A DNA stretch of 64,000 nucleotides, taken from Bacillota bacterium. Its GTDB lineage: Bacteria > Bacillota > Clostridia > Christensenellales > SZUA-584. The stretch covers positions 1-64,000 of the forward strand of contig JAEWCC010000017.1 in assembly GCA_023390815.1 (NCBI GenBank), read 5' to 3'. Below, in pieces: positions 17,309-25,467 of this stretch. The notes beneath the pieces are model-generated. The model was not told where the DNA came from. It ran no database searches and saw nothing but the letters and a program-made list of their open reading frames with translations. Position numbers and translations under genes: made by a program. The first letter of the stretch is position 1; the number at the start of each line of letters is the position of its first letter.

Positions 17309-18744
17309 ATGAAACAACAAAATGAAAAAAAGAAGGATGAGCTAGATAGATTAATTGATATAGATGAGAATCAGGTAGATAACCTTGAAAAGCATTATAT
17401 AAGAATAATAAACCTTTGCCATGAATTAGAAGATACTGAAACTGGACAGATATACTACAAAAAATTATTAAGTGCATTTCCTAGTGCATCTAAATGGAAT
17501 AGTTTCGCAGTTTTTTTATACAATAACGGAATTAAAAGAAATGTGATGAATTATTTAAAGAGAGGTTTATCAATAGAGCCTTTATCAATTATTTTCAGTA
17601 ATATAATTTACTATGCAACAAAAAGTGGTAATTTTAATCCAATAACGAATATTAAAATTGATTCTTTAGAATATATTAATAAGTTAAAAAGGTTAATAGG
17701 TTTTGCAAAAGCTTGTGTTGAAGAAGGACAAATACAGGCATTTGAAATAACTGATAATATAACGATTTCGGAAGAGTGCCCTGATTATAATAATTATTTT
17801 ATCGTGAAGAAGGTTTTTGACTTTACTAAAGAAAATCCAAATAGAAGCTGTATTAGAGCTTTACTCTTATCATTGTGCGCAAATATTGAAGAAGTAAAAT
17901 TGCAACTAAGATATAAGGGTACTGCTAGTATTGGACATTATACTCGAGTAGAGAATCTAAAAGATCTTGTTAAAATAAAAAAGGAAACACGGTTTAGGCT
18001 TAGTAATGTTTTGTATGTTAATGATCCTTCGGAGGGGATTGTATTTTATGAGTTGCTAAAACAAATAAACGGTAATGTTGATTTAATTAAACTTACTACA
18101 ACAGATAATAGAGTCATGATTAATAGTAGTAATACATTTTTGTGTAGTTTTTCGGAAAATATAGACAGTTTACCTATGTGGGTCCAATACGGAAACGATG
18201 GAAAAGGATGTTGCTTAATTATTAATAGAGGTTTCTTTGATGATGATGATGAACCCCTATATGACATTCAGGCAGCGGAGATTGAAAGTGGAGAAAGTAC
18301 AACAAAGGGAAACCCCAAAAATAGAAAAAAGATAAATATGTATTGTATCAAGTTGAGTATATTAGTAATGCGGAAATATGTAGTTACAAAAATCAACTAA
18401 AATCAATATTATTTATTTTAAACGAGCTGGAAAGGTATACACAGGATTCGTTAATTATTCAATTTGCGCTAAATATCTTAGACCAGATTAGATTCCTTTT
18501 TAAAAGCAAAGATTATGAACACGAAAAGGAGCTAAGGATAATAAAGTGGTCTAATGCTCCTATAAGTGATGATGGTAAAAGAGAAAGAGAAATACCACAT
18601 TTATACGTAGAAATGGAAAAATCTTTAGAACTCGATGAAGTGATTTTAGGACCGAAAGTTGAGAAGCCTGCAGAAATCGCCCCATATTTATACTATACTA
18701 ATAAAGTAAAGAAAGTCTCTAAATCCTCGATAAAATATCAATGA
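17309..18744 (+). CDS. TPR-DUF2971 protein, two frames joined at an A AAA AAG slippery site
   Basis: The zero frame (17309-18400, 363 residues) has helical TPR-like repeats (residues about 20-110) and the first half of a DUF2971 domain (HYTRVENLKDLVK, FRLSNVLYVNDPSEG, MWVQYGNDGKGCCL). The second half (KDYEHEKELRIIKW, then LYVEMEKSLELDEVILGPKV) lies in the -1 frame to 18744. At 18325-18331 the zero frame reads A AAA AAG in exactly the phase used by dnaX for -1 frameshifting, and a -1 slip there gives a continuous 478-residue protein. AAAGGGA lies 14 bases upstream of the slip site. A simple loss of one A from the run is the alternative. The gene is strongly AT-rich against GC-rich neighbours, indicating transfer. 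DUF2971 genes occur often in accessory and defence regions; the function is unknown. Confidence 0.75.
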
Positions 18745-18782
18745 CTAGTTTCAATGCAGAAATAACCGCTTAGACCCGCATG

Positions 18783-18855
18783 GCAGTTTGTCCCCTTACC
18801 CCTTTGCCCCTCCGCGCCTCCTTCTATCAGCGCAAGCATCGCCAGCATAACCTGC
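18783..18855 (-). pseudogene. Decayed copy of the 3' end of a small membrane protein gene
   Basis: Read on the minus strand this segment encodes VMLAMLALIEGG and, after a frame change, RGGAKG followed by a stop. It matches the end of the intact 56-residue gene at 20101-20271 (VVLGILALIRG..RGGAKG). The DNA CCCTTTGCCCCTCCGCG is shared by both places. It lies directly after the AT-rich DUF2971 gene. Confidence 0.5.
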
Positions 18856-18896
18856 CACCTCTGGGCGGCAACTTTCCGCTTTTTTGAACACCATAA

Positions 18897-18922
18897 AACC
18901 CGTCCCCTCCAGGGGACGGGTT
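18897..18922 (-). terminator. Terminator of the DUF2807 lipoprotein gene
   Basis: AACCCGTCCCCT (18897-18908) and AGGGGACGGGTT (18911-18922) form a perfect 12-bp inverted repeat. On the minus strand it continues TTTTATGG, fitting a terminator 52 bases after the stop codon. Confidence 0.75.
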
Positions 18923-18974
18923 CCTGACTGTCGGTATTCGTATAGGCTAGAATCAGGGATAATAATACTTCCGG

Positions 18975-19727
18975 TTATCCTTCTATGGCCCTTCCGCTGC
19001 TGCTGGTTGTCACATTCACCCGGCTCGGGTTGCCGGTATAAACGACATTGCCGGAGCTGGAAATATTGCCCGAAAGCTCGCCGCTGACGCGGACTTTCGC
19101 GTCTCCGCTGCTCGAAAGCCGCGCGCTGACGTTCTGCGCTGCGCAGTCAAAGCCGTTGAACGAGCCCGAACTCATGAGTTCAATATTCGCGGTTTCCGCA
19201 CTGCCGGTTACCGTGATGCTGCCGCTGCTGGAGGAAACCGCCCGCAGCTTATCTGTCTCGACCGCAACGGCAATGCTGCCCGAGCTGCTGGTGACGAGCT
19301 CGAAAGACTCGCCCTTGAGCGCATCGCTGCCCAGCATGCGGATGCTGCCGCTACTGGAGGTCTCGAGCAAGCCGCCGCTGAGCTCCGGCACGCGCAGCGT
19401 CACCGGGCGCGAGATCGACAGGCTGTAAGCAGGTTTGAAGTTGACCGTCAGCACCCCGGCGCTGACTTTCACCTCGGTCAGGTCCAGAATGTTGCTCTCG
19501 CCTTCCAGAATCGCTTTGTCTGTCAGGTCCGGATCGAGCAAAACGTCGATCGAGGTCAGCGTCTTCACTGCGGAGAGAGCTTCCGGCAAGCTGATCTCCC
19601 GCGTCTCCACCTGACCGTTCCCTTCTATTCTCATGCCGGAATCAAAGCGGATCATACACCCCGCAAGGCCGACACAAACGGCAGCGATCATGATCAGCGC
19701 CGTAAACGTTCCGAATGCTTTTTTCAT
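18975..19727 (-). CDS. Lipoprotein with DUF2807 (GIN) beta-helix domain
   Basis: The 250-residue protein has a signal peptide with lipobox GLAGC (Cys 24) and a long run of repeats of the form SSSGSI/SSSGNV, which form the right-handed beta-helix of DUF2807 (head GIN domain, putative adhesin). The protein should be anchored on the outside of the cell membrane. AGGAG lies 8 bases before the ATG. It is a single-gene unit with its own terminator. Confidence 0.88.
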   Translation of the reverse strand: MKKAFGTFTALIMIAAVCVGLAGCMIRFDSGMRIEGNGQVETREISLPEALSAVKTLTSIDVLLDPDLTDKAILEGESNILDLTEVKVSAGVLTVNFKPAYSLSISRPVTLRVPELSGGLLETSSSGSIRMLGSDALKGESFELVTSSSGSIAVAVETDKLRAVSSSSGSITVTGSAETANIELMSSGSFNGFDCAAQNVSARLSSSGDAKVRVSGELSGNISSSGNVVYTGNPSRVNVTTSSSGRAIEG

Positions 19728-19914
19728 ATTATAAACTCCTATTCAATATATAGCGGTTTATATATATCATATTCGTAAAAATTGTCAAGGTAAGGGATTG
19801 GCTATTTCAGTACTCATCTTGTCAAAGCCTGCGTATGATACTTGATATGTCCCGAGGTGGATTATTCATATTAAAGCTGCGGGGTCAATTCGCTCTTTGT
19901 TATATTATCTGCAG

Positions 19915-20093
19915 GGGCATCTTTTGGACGCTTCAGGCTGATGACAAAGTACCTTTTGTCATTCTGAGGGTAGCATAGCACCCGAAGAATCCTTGAGTTT
20001 TAAGCCCTATAAGATGCTCATCCACTGCGTAGCCGCCTACGGCTCAGCATGACATAGTGGGTTTTTTCAGCAATCTGGGCATCCTTTGGACGC
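19915..20093. repeat. 17-bp direct repeats flanking the palindromic element
   Basis: GGGCATCTTTTGGACGC (19915-19931) and GGGCATCCTTTGGACGC (20077-20093) differ at one base and bracket the palindromic element. They are too long and too far from its ends to be a simple target-site duplication. Confidence 0.6.
19957..20054. repeat. REP/MITE-like palindromic element
   Basis: The ends TGTCATTCTGAG (19957-19968) and CTCAGCATGACA (20043-20054) are inverted repeats with 11 of 12 positions matching. The interior has CCGAAGAATCC, a sequence common in dispersed bacterial repeats of the TGTCATTCTGAG type. The segment is 98 bp and non-coding. Confidence 0.65.
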
Positions 20094-20100
20094 CTGTTCC

Positions 20101-20271
20101 TTATCCCTTTGCCCCTCCGCGGTTCCATCCCCGTATCAGCGCGAGGATGCCCAGCACGACCGCGCCGATGATGAGCAGGCGGAACAGCAGGCGCGCGATG
20201 AAGAACATCGCGCAGATCGCCGCGCCCGCGAGAATGCATAGGATGATAAGCCGTATCGCTTTACTCAGCAT
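20101..20271 (-). CDS. Small 56-residue membrane protein
   Basis: The product has two adjoining hydrophobic stretches (IRLIILCILAGAAICAMFF and LLIIGAVVLGILALI) and ends RGWNRGGAKG. GGAGAAAACC directly precedes the ATG at 20271, and the stop of another small membrane protein gene lies 17 bases upstream, so the two are probably co-transcribed. Longer frames through the upstream gene are in the wrong phase. A decayed copy of its 3' end is found at 18783-18855. Function unknown. Confidence 0.65.
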   Translation of the reverse strand: MLSKAIRLIILCILAGAAICAMFFIARLLFRLLIIGAVVLGILALIRGWNRGGAKG

Positions 20272-20288
20272 GGTTTTCTCCGTACAGA

Positions 20289-20453
20289 TTAGAGTTTCCG
20301 CCACAGGTGGATCAGGATAGCGGCGGGGGGCAGGAACAGAAGGACTGAGGGGTTTCTGATGGGGCCATATTCGTGAGGAACCAACGCTATGGCTACCATC
20401 CCCAGCGCGATAAGCCCTGCAATAATCATGATACGCCAAAACAGCCTGCTCAT
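20289..20453 (-). CDS. Small 54-residue membrane protein
   Basis: The frame encodes MSRLFWRIMIIAGLIALG.. with two hydrophobic segments separated by HEYGPIRNPS, and ends LWRKL. AAGGCGG is 4 bases before the ATG. The layout of two helices with a short polar turn is like the small phage-holin or inner-membrane proteins of many Firmicutes, but no family is recognised. It precedes the 56-residue gene by 17 bases and follows the Zn-ribbon membrane protein gene at 20491. Confidence 0.55.
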   Translation of the reverse strand: MSRLFWRIMIIAGLIALGMVAIALVPHEYGPIRNPSVLLFLPPAAILIHLWRKL

Positions 20454-20490
20454 TTTGCCGCCTTTTTATTGTACCGTAAAGCGCGGGCGG

Positions 20491-21138
20491 TTACCGCCGC
20501 GCGAGGCCTCTGTTGAACTCAGGGGTTTCGTCGATATTTCCGACGGGGGGCAGGTCCGCAAACTCCAGCGCCGAGGCAATCTGGATATCGGTTTTCCGGT
20601 ACTTCTTCCAATAGTGCAGCTTGAGCGGGTCTTCAATCTTCACGGAGTACGGGCACTGCATATGAAAGCCGATGGGAACCGTGCCGCTGCGGCGAAACCT
20701 TCCGCGATCCCGGAGGTTTCGGAATGTAATCACGGTAAAGTAGAACAGCATGCTCACCCCCACGATTGCCACGAACATGCCGATGATAAGCAGCGTGTCG
20801 TTGTCCATCAGCAGCCCGGGCAGAAAGGCCGCGCTGATCAGGATGGAGAGGAGCCATTGCAGCACGCGCTTTTTGATGTTCGCCGCAAACTTGCTTTCCA
20901 CGTCTTCGGCGGTCAGCGAAACATCCTTGCGCGGCGCCGTAACGATGCGGAACGTGTTGCCGCAGTAAGGGCAGACATATTCGGCCCTCTGTGGCTCCGC
21001 AGGGTTCAGGTCGAACAACACGTCAAAAAATTTCCATGTCTTAGTGGTGATGAGCTTGGTGCCTTCGCGCGTGGTATGGGTTTCTAGTGTCTTTTCGCAG
21101 GTGACGCCTGCCGACCACAGTGTGTCTTGGGTGTCCAT
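20491..21138 (-). CDS. Two-helix membrane protein with N-terminal Cys pair
   Basis: The 215-residue protein has a short segment EYVCPYCGNTFRIV, a zinc-ribbon-like CxxC, near residue 55, then two membrane helices (about 92-112 and 117-138), then a basic loop RNLRDRGRFRRSG. A single later Cys (MQCPYS) could complete only part of a metal site. GAAAGGGG lies 7 bases before the ATG. The family is not recognised. With the two tiny membrane proteins downstream it may form a small envelope operon. Confidence 0.7.
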   Translation of the reverse strand: MDTQDTLWSAGVTCEKTLETHTTREGTKLITTKTWKFFDVLFDLNPAEPQRAEYVCPYCGNTFRIVTAPRKDVSLTAEDVESKFAANIKKRVLQWLLSILISAAFLPGLLMDNDTLLIIGMFVAIVGVSMLFYFTVITFRNLRDRGRFRRSGTVPIGFHMQCPYSVKIEDPLKLHYWKKYRKTDIQIASALEFADLPPVGNIDETPEFNRGLARR

Positions 21139-21338
21139 AATCTGCCCCTTTCAAATAGTGAAAGATGGGGTATGCGGTTTGTGTCGAATAATGTGTTAAA
21201 ACCATTCTATGTCAGGCAAAGAGGGTTGTCAAGATATGGGCGAGGCACCAAAACCGAAGCGAAAGCGTCCCTTGCGCCGATACGCGCATAAACGCCTTTT
21301 GTGAGGCTCAAACTAACCCAAAAGAAGGGGGAGAGTGC

Positions 21339-21713
21339 ATGAAAAAGATTACGCCCGATATCACGCTGGAGGACTGCGCGGATAAGCTGCTGTTCTATGA
21401 GTCCGTGTTCGGCGGAGAGATACGCAATACCGCCAAAACGCCGTCCGGCGAGATGATGCATGCGGAGCTGCACATCGGCCCGGGGCTGGTGCTGTATTTC
21501 CACGACCTTTTTCATTACAGCAAGCCTGTGTACGGCAGCATCGTGCTTGTGCTCGATATGGACTCGGAGGAAGAACTGCGCAAAACGTTCGAGACGCTCA
21601 AGGAGGGCGGCGGCATACGCTACGACGTGCAGAAAACCGACTGGAACGCGCTGCACGGCGTCGTGGAGGATAAATACGGCATCGTCTGGTCGCTGAACTA
21701 CCCGCTGGCGTAA
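21339..21713 (+). CDS. VOC (glyoxalase/PhnB-like) family protein
   Basis: The 124-residue protein shows the PhnB-like VOC pattern: ITLEDCADKLLFYESVFGGEI, EMMHAELHIGPGLVLYFHD, and the end YGIVWSLNYP. VOC proteins include lyases, dioxygenases and antibiotic-binding resistance proteins; which applies is not visible. AAGGGGGAGA lies 4-5 bases before the ATG. A terminator follows. PhnB-like proteins usually carry HxW near the end; here the corresponding sequence is YGIVW. Confidence 0.8.
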   Translation: MKKITPDITLEDCADKLLFYESVFGGEIRNTAKTPSGEMMHAELHIGPGLVLYFHDLFHYSKPVYGSIVLVLDMDSEEELRKTFETLKEGGGIRYDVQKTDWNALHGVVEDKYGIVWSLNYPLA

Positions 21714-21747
21714 ATGGCGCATTAACCGATCGGGAATCGCCTCGTTA

Positions 21748-21777
21748 CGCGAGTGGATTTTGCCATTCGCGTTTTTT
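21748..21777 (+). terminator. Terminator of the VOC gene
   Basis: GCGAGTGG (21749-21756) pairs with CCATTCGC (21763-21770) with one G-T pair, followed by GTTTTTT. Confidence 0.8.
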
Positions 21778-21857
21778 ACGGTGCTCTTGCCCCAGTGTCT
21801 CCGATTCCGGATAAAATGTCAGCGCAGAGCAGGTAGGTAGGCTTGCCGCAAACGATG

Positions 21858-21866
21858 TGGTATAAT
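21858..21866 (+). promoter_or_regulatory. Extended -10 promoter of the aldo/keto reductase gene
   Basis: TGGTATAAT is a perfect extended -10, 49 bases before the ATG at 21916. Confidence 0.6.
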
Positions 21867-21915
21867 CAGTCATATTAAGTGAATGGTTACAACACATCGT
21901 TCTGAGGAGGTCGCT

Positions 21916-23049
21916 ATGGAATACAGGGATTTGGGCAACACCGGGATTCGTGCCGGTGTGGTAGGCATCGGCGGCGAGCATCTGGAATATGAAGGCCGGG
22001 AGAGCGTTATACGAACCATGCACCATGCGATGGAACTGGGCGTCAATATCCTTGATATATTCATGTCCAATCCAGACATCCGGACAAACCTCGGGCTGGC
22101 GCTGAAGGGCCGACGGGACAGGATGATTGTGCAGGGGCAGGTCTGCTCGATTTGGGAGAATGGACAGTATACCAAAACGCGTAATTTGGAGAAGAGTAAG
22201 TTCTTTCTGGACGATCTCTTCGAACGCCTCCAGACAGACTATATCGATATCGGCATGCTACATTACGTCGATACGCTGGAGGACTGGAAGAAAACGCAGG
22301 AGAGTGGGATCATTGAATATATGCTGGAGCTCAAAAAACAGGGACGGTTCCGTACACTGGGCGTCAGCTCTCACAGCGCGGCGGTTTCGATGGAGCTTGT
22401 TAAAAGCGGCCTCTTCTCCGTGTTGATGTTCAGCATCAACCCGTCCTTCGATCTGGTGTTTGGCAGTAAGGATCTGGAGGCGTGTTTGGATGATGGCGAG
22501 TTGCCCGATCATCTGGATATCGACCACGACCGCGCCCGGCTGTATGCATTATGTGAGGAGAAAGGCGTGGGCATCACCGTAATGAAGGCTCTCGGTGCAG
22601 GACGGCTGCTGCGCGCTGAAAGCTCACCCTTTAAAGTGCCCATGACGGTCAATCAGTGCATCCATTACGCCCTCAGCCGACCGGCCGTCAGCAGTGTGCT
22701 CATCGGCGCAAAGTCGGTGAAAGAAATTGAAGAGGCTGTAGCCTATTGCACTGCGACAGATGCAGAATGCGATTACTCCGGGCTGTATCAGCACATGGGC
22801 AAAGCGGAAAAAAGCTGCCTGTATTGCAATCACTGCCTGCCCTGCCCGGTGCATATCAACATAGCCGGGGTCACGCGGCTGCTCGATGAGGCAGGGATCG
22901 CGATGACGTCGGCGCTGAAGGAAGCCTATGCGGCGCTTGATGCAAAGGCGTCAGAGTGTATCGCCTGCGGTATCTGCGAAAAACGCTGTCCTTTTGGCGT
23001 TGGGATCGTGGACAACATGCGCAGCGCCAGAAGTATGTTTGAAGCGTAA
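21916..23049 (+). CDS. Aldo/keto reductase-like protein with C-terminal 2x[4Fe-4S] domain
   Basis: The 377-residue protein has an AKR-type TIM barrel (YRDLGNTGIRAGVVGIGG, LQTDYIDIGMLHYVD, GVGITVMKALGAGRL) followed by a ferredoxin-like tail with CLYCNHCLPCPVHI and CIACGICEKRCPFG. In the barrel the usual catalytic D-x-x-x-Y reads DIFMSN and the usual catalytic Lys strand reads RMIVQGQV, so the standard Tyr and Lys are missing, although the His in MLHYVD is present. The Fe-S tail suggests electron transfer rather than NADPH chemistry. GAGGAGG lies 5 bases before the ATG at 21916; an in-frame GTG at 21883 has none. A monocistronic unit with terminator. Confidence 0.87.
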   Translation: MEYRDLGNTGIRAGVVGIGGEHLEYEGRESVIRTMHHAMELGVNILDIFMSNPDIRTNLGLALKGRRDRMIVQGQVCSIWENGQYTKTRNLEKSKFFLDDLFERLQTDYIDIGMLHYVDTLEDWKKTQESGIIEYMLELKKQGRFRTLGVSSHSAAVSMELVKSGLFSVLMFSINPSFDLVFGSKDLEACLDDGELPDHLDIDHDRARLYALCEEKGVGITVMKALGAGRLLRAESSPFKVPMTVNQCIHYALSRPAVSSVLIGAKSVKEIEEAVAYCTATDAECDYSGLYQHMGKAEKSCLYCNHCLPCPVHINIAGVTRLLDEAGIAMTSALKEAYAALDAKASECIACGICEKRCPFGVGIVDNMRSARSMFEA

Positions 23050-23070
23050 TTGCGATGATTCAGTCAGTAA

Positions 23071-23107
23071 AAGACCCGGGGGGCTTAGCCCTGCCGGGTC
23101 TTGTTTT
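23071..23107. terminator. Terminator after the aldo/keto reductase gene
   Basis: AAGACCCGG (23071-23079) and CCGGGTCTT (23094-23102) form a 9-bp stem followed by GTTTT and preceded by A's; it could serve both convergent genes. Confidence 0.8.
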
Positions 23108-23139
23108 ATGAATGAACGGCCTGCACCGGCTTCTTGTCA

Positions 23140-24879
23140 CTACTCTCTGAACTGACTGTTATACAGTCTTGCGTACTCGCCGCCTTTTTGGAGCAGCGCC
23201 TCGTGAGTGCCGCGCTCGATCACGCCCTCCTCGCCGATGACAATGATCTCGTCGGCGTTTTTGACCGTGGACAGCCGATGCGCGATGACGAGCGTGGTGC
23301 GTCCGCGGGAAAGCTCCTCAAACGACTGCTGGATCTTCGCTTCCGTGATTGTGTCGAGCGCGGAGGTCGCCTCGTCGAGGATAAGGATCGGCGGATTTTT
23401 GAGGAATATGCGCGCGATGGAGATGCGCTGCTTCTGTCCGCCCGAAAGGCGCACGCCGCGCTCGCCCACCTGCGTATCGTAGCCGTTCTCCATCTCCATG
23501 ATCATGTCGTGGATTTCGGCACACTTCGCGGCTTCCACAATCTCCGCGTCGGTTGCGTCGATACGGCCGTAGCGGATGTTTTCCTTCACCGTGCCTGCAA
23601 ACAGAAACACGTCCTGCGAAACGATGCCGATATTATGGCGCAGCGAGAGCAGCGTCACGCTCTTGATATCCCTGCCGTCGATACGGATGCTGCCGTCCGT
23701 GGCCTCGTAGAAGCGCGGGATCAGGTGGCACAGCGTCGTTTTGCCGCCGCCCGAAGGCCCCACCAGCGCGAGTGTCTGGCCTGCGCCAATCTTGAGCGAG
23801 AGGCCCGAAAGTACCTTGGTGTGGTCGTTGTAGGCAAAGCTCACGTTGTCAAACTCGATGTCGCCGCGCACGTCCTTAAGCTCTGTGGCATCCGGCGCGT
23901 CGGTTATGTCGGGCTCCTCACAGAGTAATTCGCGGAAGCGCTTAAAGCCCGCCGCACCGCTCGAAAACACCTCCATGAACGAGGTGATGCGGCGGATAGG
24001 CTGCAGGAACACGCTGACGTACAGCGTGAACGTCATGAGCCCCACGTAGTCGAATTGCTTTTGCATGATAAGGTACCCGCCCACTGCAATCACCGCTATG
24101 TTGAACAGGTTGGTGAAAAAGCCCATACCGCTCGCAAATATGCCCATCGCGGAGTAGAACTCGCCCTTGCTCGTCTTGAAGCGCTCGTTGCTCTCCATGA
24201 ACTTGTCGATCTCGTAGCTCTCGTTGGTAAACGCCTTGGCGACCCTCGCGCCCGATATGCTGGACTCCAGCCCCGCGTTGATGCCCGCCGTGCGCTCCTT
24301 GACCTTTTTGGAGGCCGACATCATGCGTCCCCGCTGCATCAGCATGAACAGCACGCCCACCGGGACCAGTACAATCAGCACGAGCGCAAGCGGCCAGCTG
24401 ATCGTCAGCATCACGACAAAAGCGCCGAGTATGGTGAGCAGCGAGATAAAAAGATCCTCCGGGCCGTGGTGCGCCAGCTCGGTGATGTCGAAAAGGTCCG
24501 TCGTCACGCGGGACATCAGCTGCCCTGTGCGGTGCCGGTCATAAAAGCGGAACGAGAGCCTTTGCAGGTGTGTGAACAGGTCCCGACGCATGTCGGCTTC
24601 CATGCGCACGCCCAGCGTGTGCCCCCAGTACGCGACGATATAATCGAAAAAGCTGCGCAGCAGATACGCCAGCACAAACGCGCCCATGATGATGAAGAAG
24701 CCGGTATACTGCTGCTGGGGCAGCAGGCTGTTCATGGCATAGCGCGCGACAAGCGGGAAGCATAAGTCAATCCCCGCGATGAACAGCGCGCACACCATAT
24801 CCAACGCGAAAAGCCCCTTGTGGGGCCGATAATACGATATAAACGCCCTGACGGCGCCTTTGGATTTGTTTGTTTGCAT
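23140..24879 (-). CDS. ABC exporter half-transporter (MsbA/LmrA-like permease-ATPase fusion)
   Basis: The 579-residue protein has six N-terminal membrane helices (about 20-300) with the coupling region SFRFYDRHRTGQLMSRVTTD, then an ATPase domain with Walker A GPSGGGKTTL, signature LSGGQKQRISIARI, Walker B ILILDEATSALD and H-loop VIAHRLST. It works as a homodimer or heterodimer; no second half-transporter is adjacent, so a homodimer is likely. AAGGAAGG is 5 bases before the ATG. Substrate unknown (lipid, peptide or drug). Confidence 0.92.
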   Translation of the reverse strand: MQTNKSKGAVRAFISYYRPHKGLFALDMVCALFIAGIDLCFPLVARYAMNSLLPQQQYTGFFIIMGAFVLAYLLRSFFDYIVAYWGHTLGVRMEADMRRDLFTHLQRLSFRFYDRHRTGQLMSRVTTDLFDITELAHHGPEDLFISLLTILGAFVVMLTISWPLALVLIVLVPVGVLFMLMQRGRMMSASKKVKERTAGINAGLESSISGARVAKAFTNESYEIDKFMESNERFKTSKGEFYSAMGIFASGMGFFTNLFNIAVIAVGGYLIMQKQFDYVGLMTFTLYVSVFLQPIRRITSFMEVFSSGAAGFKRFRELLCEEPDITDAPDATELKDVRGDIEFDNVSFAYNDHTKVLSGLSLKIGAGQTLALVGPSGGGKTTLCHLIPRFYEATDGSIRIDGRDIKSVTLLSLRHNIGIVSQDVFLFAGTVKENIRYGRIDATDAEIVEAAKCAEIHDMIMEMENGYDTQVGERGVRLSGGQKQRISIARIFLKNPPILILDEATSALDTITEAKIQQSFEELSRGRTTLVIAHRLSTVKNADEIIVIGEEGVIERGTHEALLQKGGEYARLYNSQFRE

Positions 24880-24914
24880 AGCCCTTCCTTATATTAGCTT
24901 TGATACCCAACGGT

Positions 24915-24920
24915 ATTATA
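24915..24920 (-). promoter_or_regulatory. -10 element of the ABC exporter gene
   Basis: TATAAT on the minus strand, 36 bases before the ATG at 24879; the -35 is not convincing. Confidence 0.45.
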
Positions 24921-24956
24921 CACCGGTTGTCTGTCTTTGTATATTCGGTGATTGCC

Positions 24957-24988
24957 GCAAAAAAAGAACGGAGCTGTTCACTCCGTTC
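24957..24988 (-). terminator. Terminator of the type IV pilus operon
   Basis: On the minus strand GAACGGAG and CTCCGTTC (24981-24988 and 24966-24973) form an 8-bp stem with a 7-base loop followed by seven T's, 23 bases after the pilin stop. Confidence 0.9.
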
Positions 24989-25011
24989 AGATGTTTGTTG
25001 TTCGCTTAGCT

Positions 25012-25374
25012 TCAGGATGTTGCGGGTGGTGTCGAGGTAGTTGCAGAGACTGTTGCAACATCATCTGTGATTGTGATCAAATCTAAGGCGGGCTGCACAT
25101 CTGACTCCGCAAGTTGATCCGGCCAGAGGTCAGCGCCTTGCAGCGTAGTCTGCGCCTTGGTTTTGTCTGTGATTGGAACCGGATTGGTCAGATTGTACGC
25201 ATTGATTGCGGTGGCAATCGTGTTTGCGTTCGCAAGATTGACCTTGTCTTCGGCATTTCCAATCAGACCGGAAATGGACGGGATTGCGATAGCGGCAAGG
25301 ATGGCAAGGATAGCAATAACAACGATGAGTTCAATGAGGGTAAAGCCTTTTTTGTTCCTTCTCGGATTGAACAT
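25012..25374 (-). CDS. Type IV prepilin (major pilin candidate)
   Basis: The 120-residue protein has a textbook class III prepilin signal: basic leader, then G10-F11 cleavage site in KKGFTLIELIVVIAILAILAAIAIPSI, with Glu at position 5 of the mature chain. The remaining 75 residues are a small Ala/Thr-rich globular part without Cys. AAAGGAG precedes the ATG by about 9 bases. It is the last gene of the pilB-pilT-pilC-pilin unit and is closed by a strong terminator. A prepilin peptidase must be encoded elsewhere. Confidence 0.93.
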   Translation of the reverse strand: MFNPRRNKKGFTLIELIVVIAILAILAAIAIPSISGLIGNAEDKVNLANANTIATAINAYNLTNPVPITDKTKAQTTLQGADLWPDQLAESDVQPALDLITITDDVATVSATTSTPPATS

Positions 25375-25467
25375 GTTTATTCTCCTTTCATTCGCGTGCA
25401 GTGTAAAATACTACGTGTACTATATAAACCCGTTTCATTCCGTTGAAACAAGAATTTTAAAAATTAT

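Larger units (their letters stand above)
19728..20100. other. Intergenic region with repeat sequences, no gene
   Basis: No supported coding frame lies here. The upstream 60 bases contain AT-rich tracts that probably include the promoter of the lipoprotein gene. The rest is taken up by a palindromic element and flanking direct repeats described separately. Confidence 0.7.

Noticed and set aside
24055..24765. Long plus-strand frames inside the ABC exporter, pilus, addAB and acyl-CoA synthetase genes
   Set aside because: GC-rich codon bias keeps antisense frames open; the translations are His/Arg-rich without family motifs.
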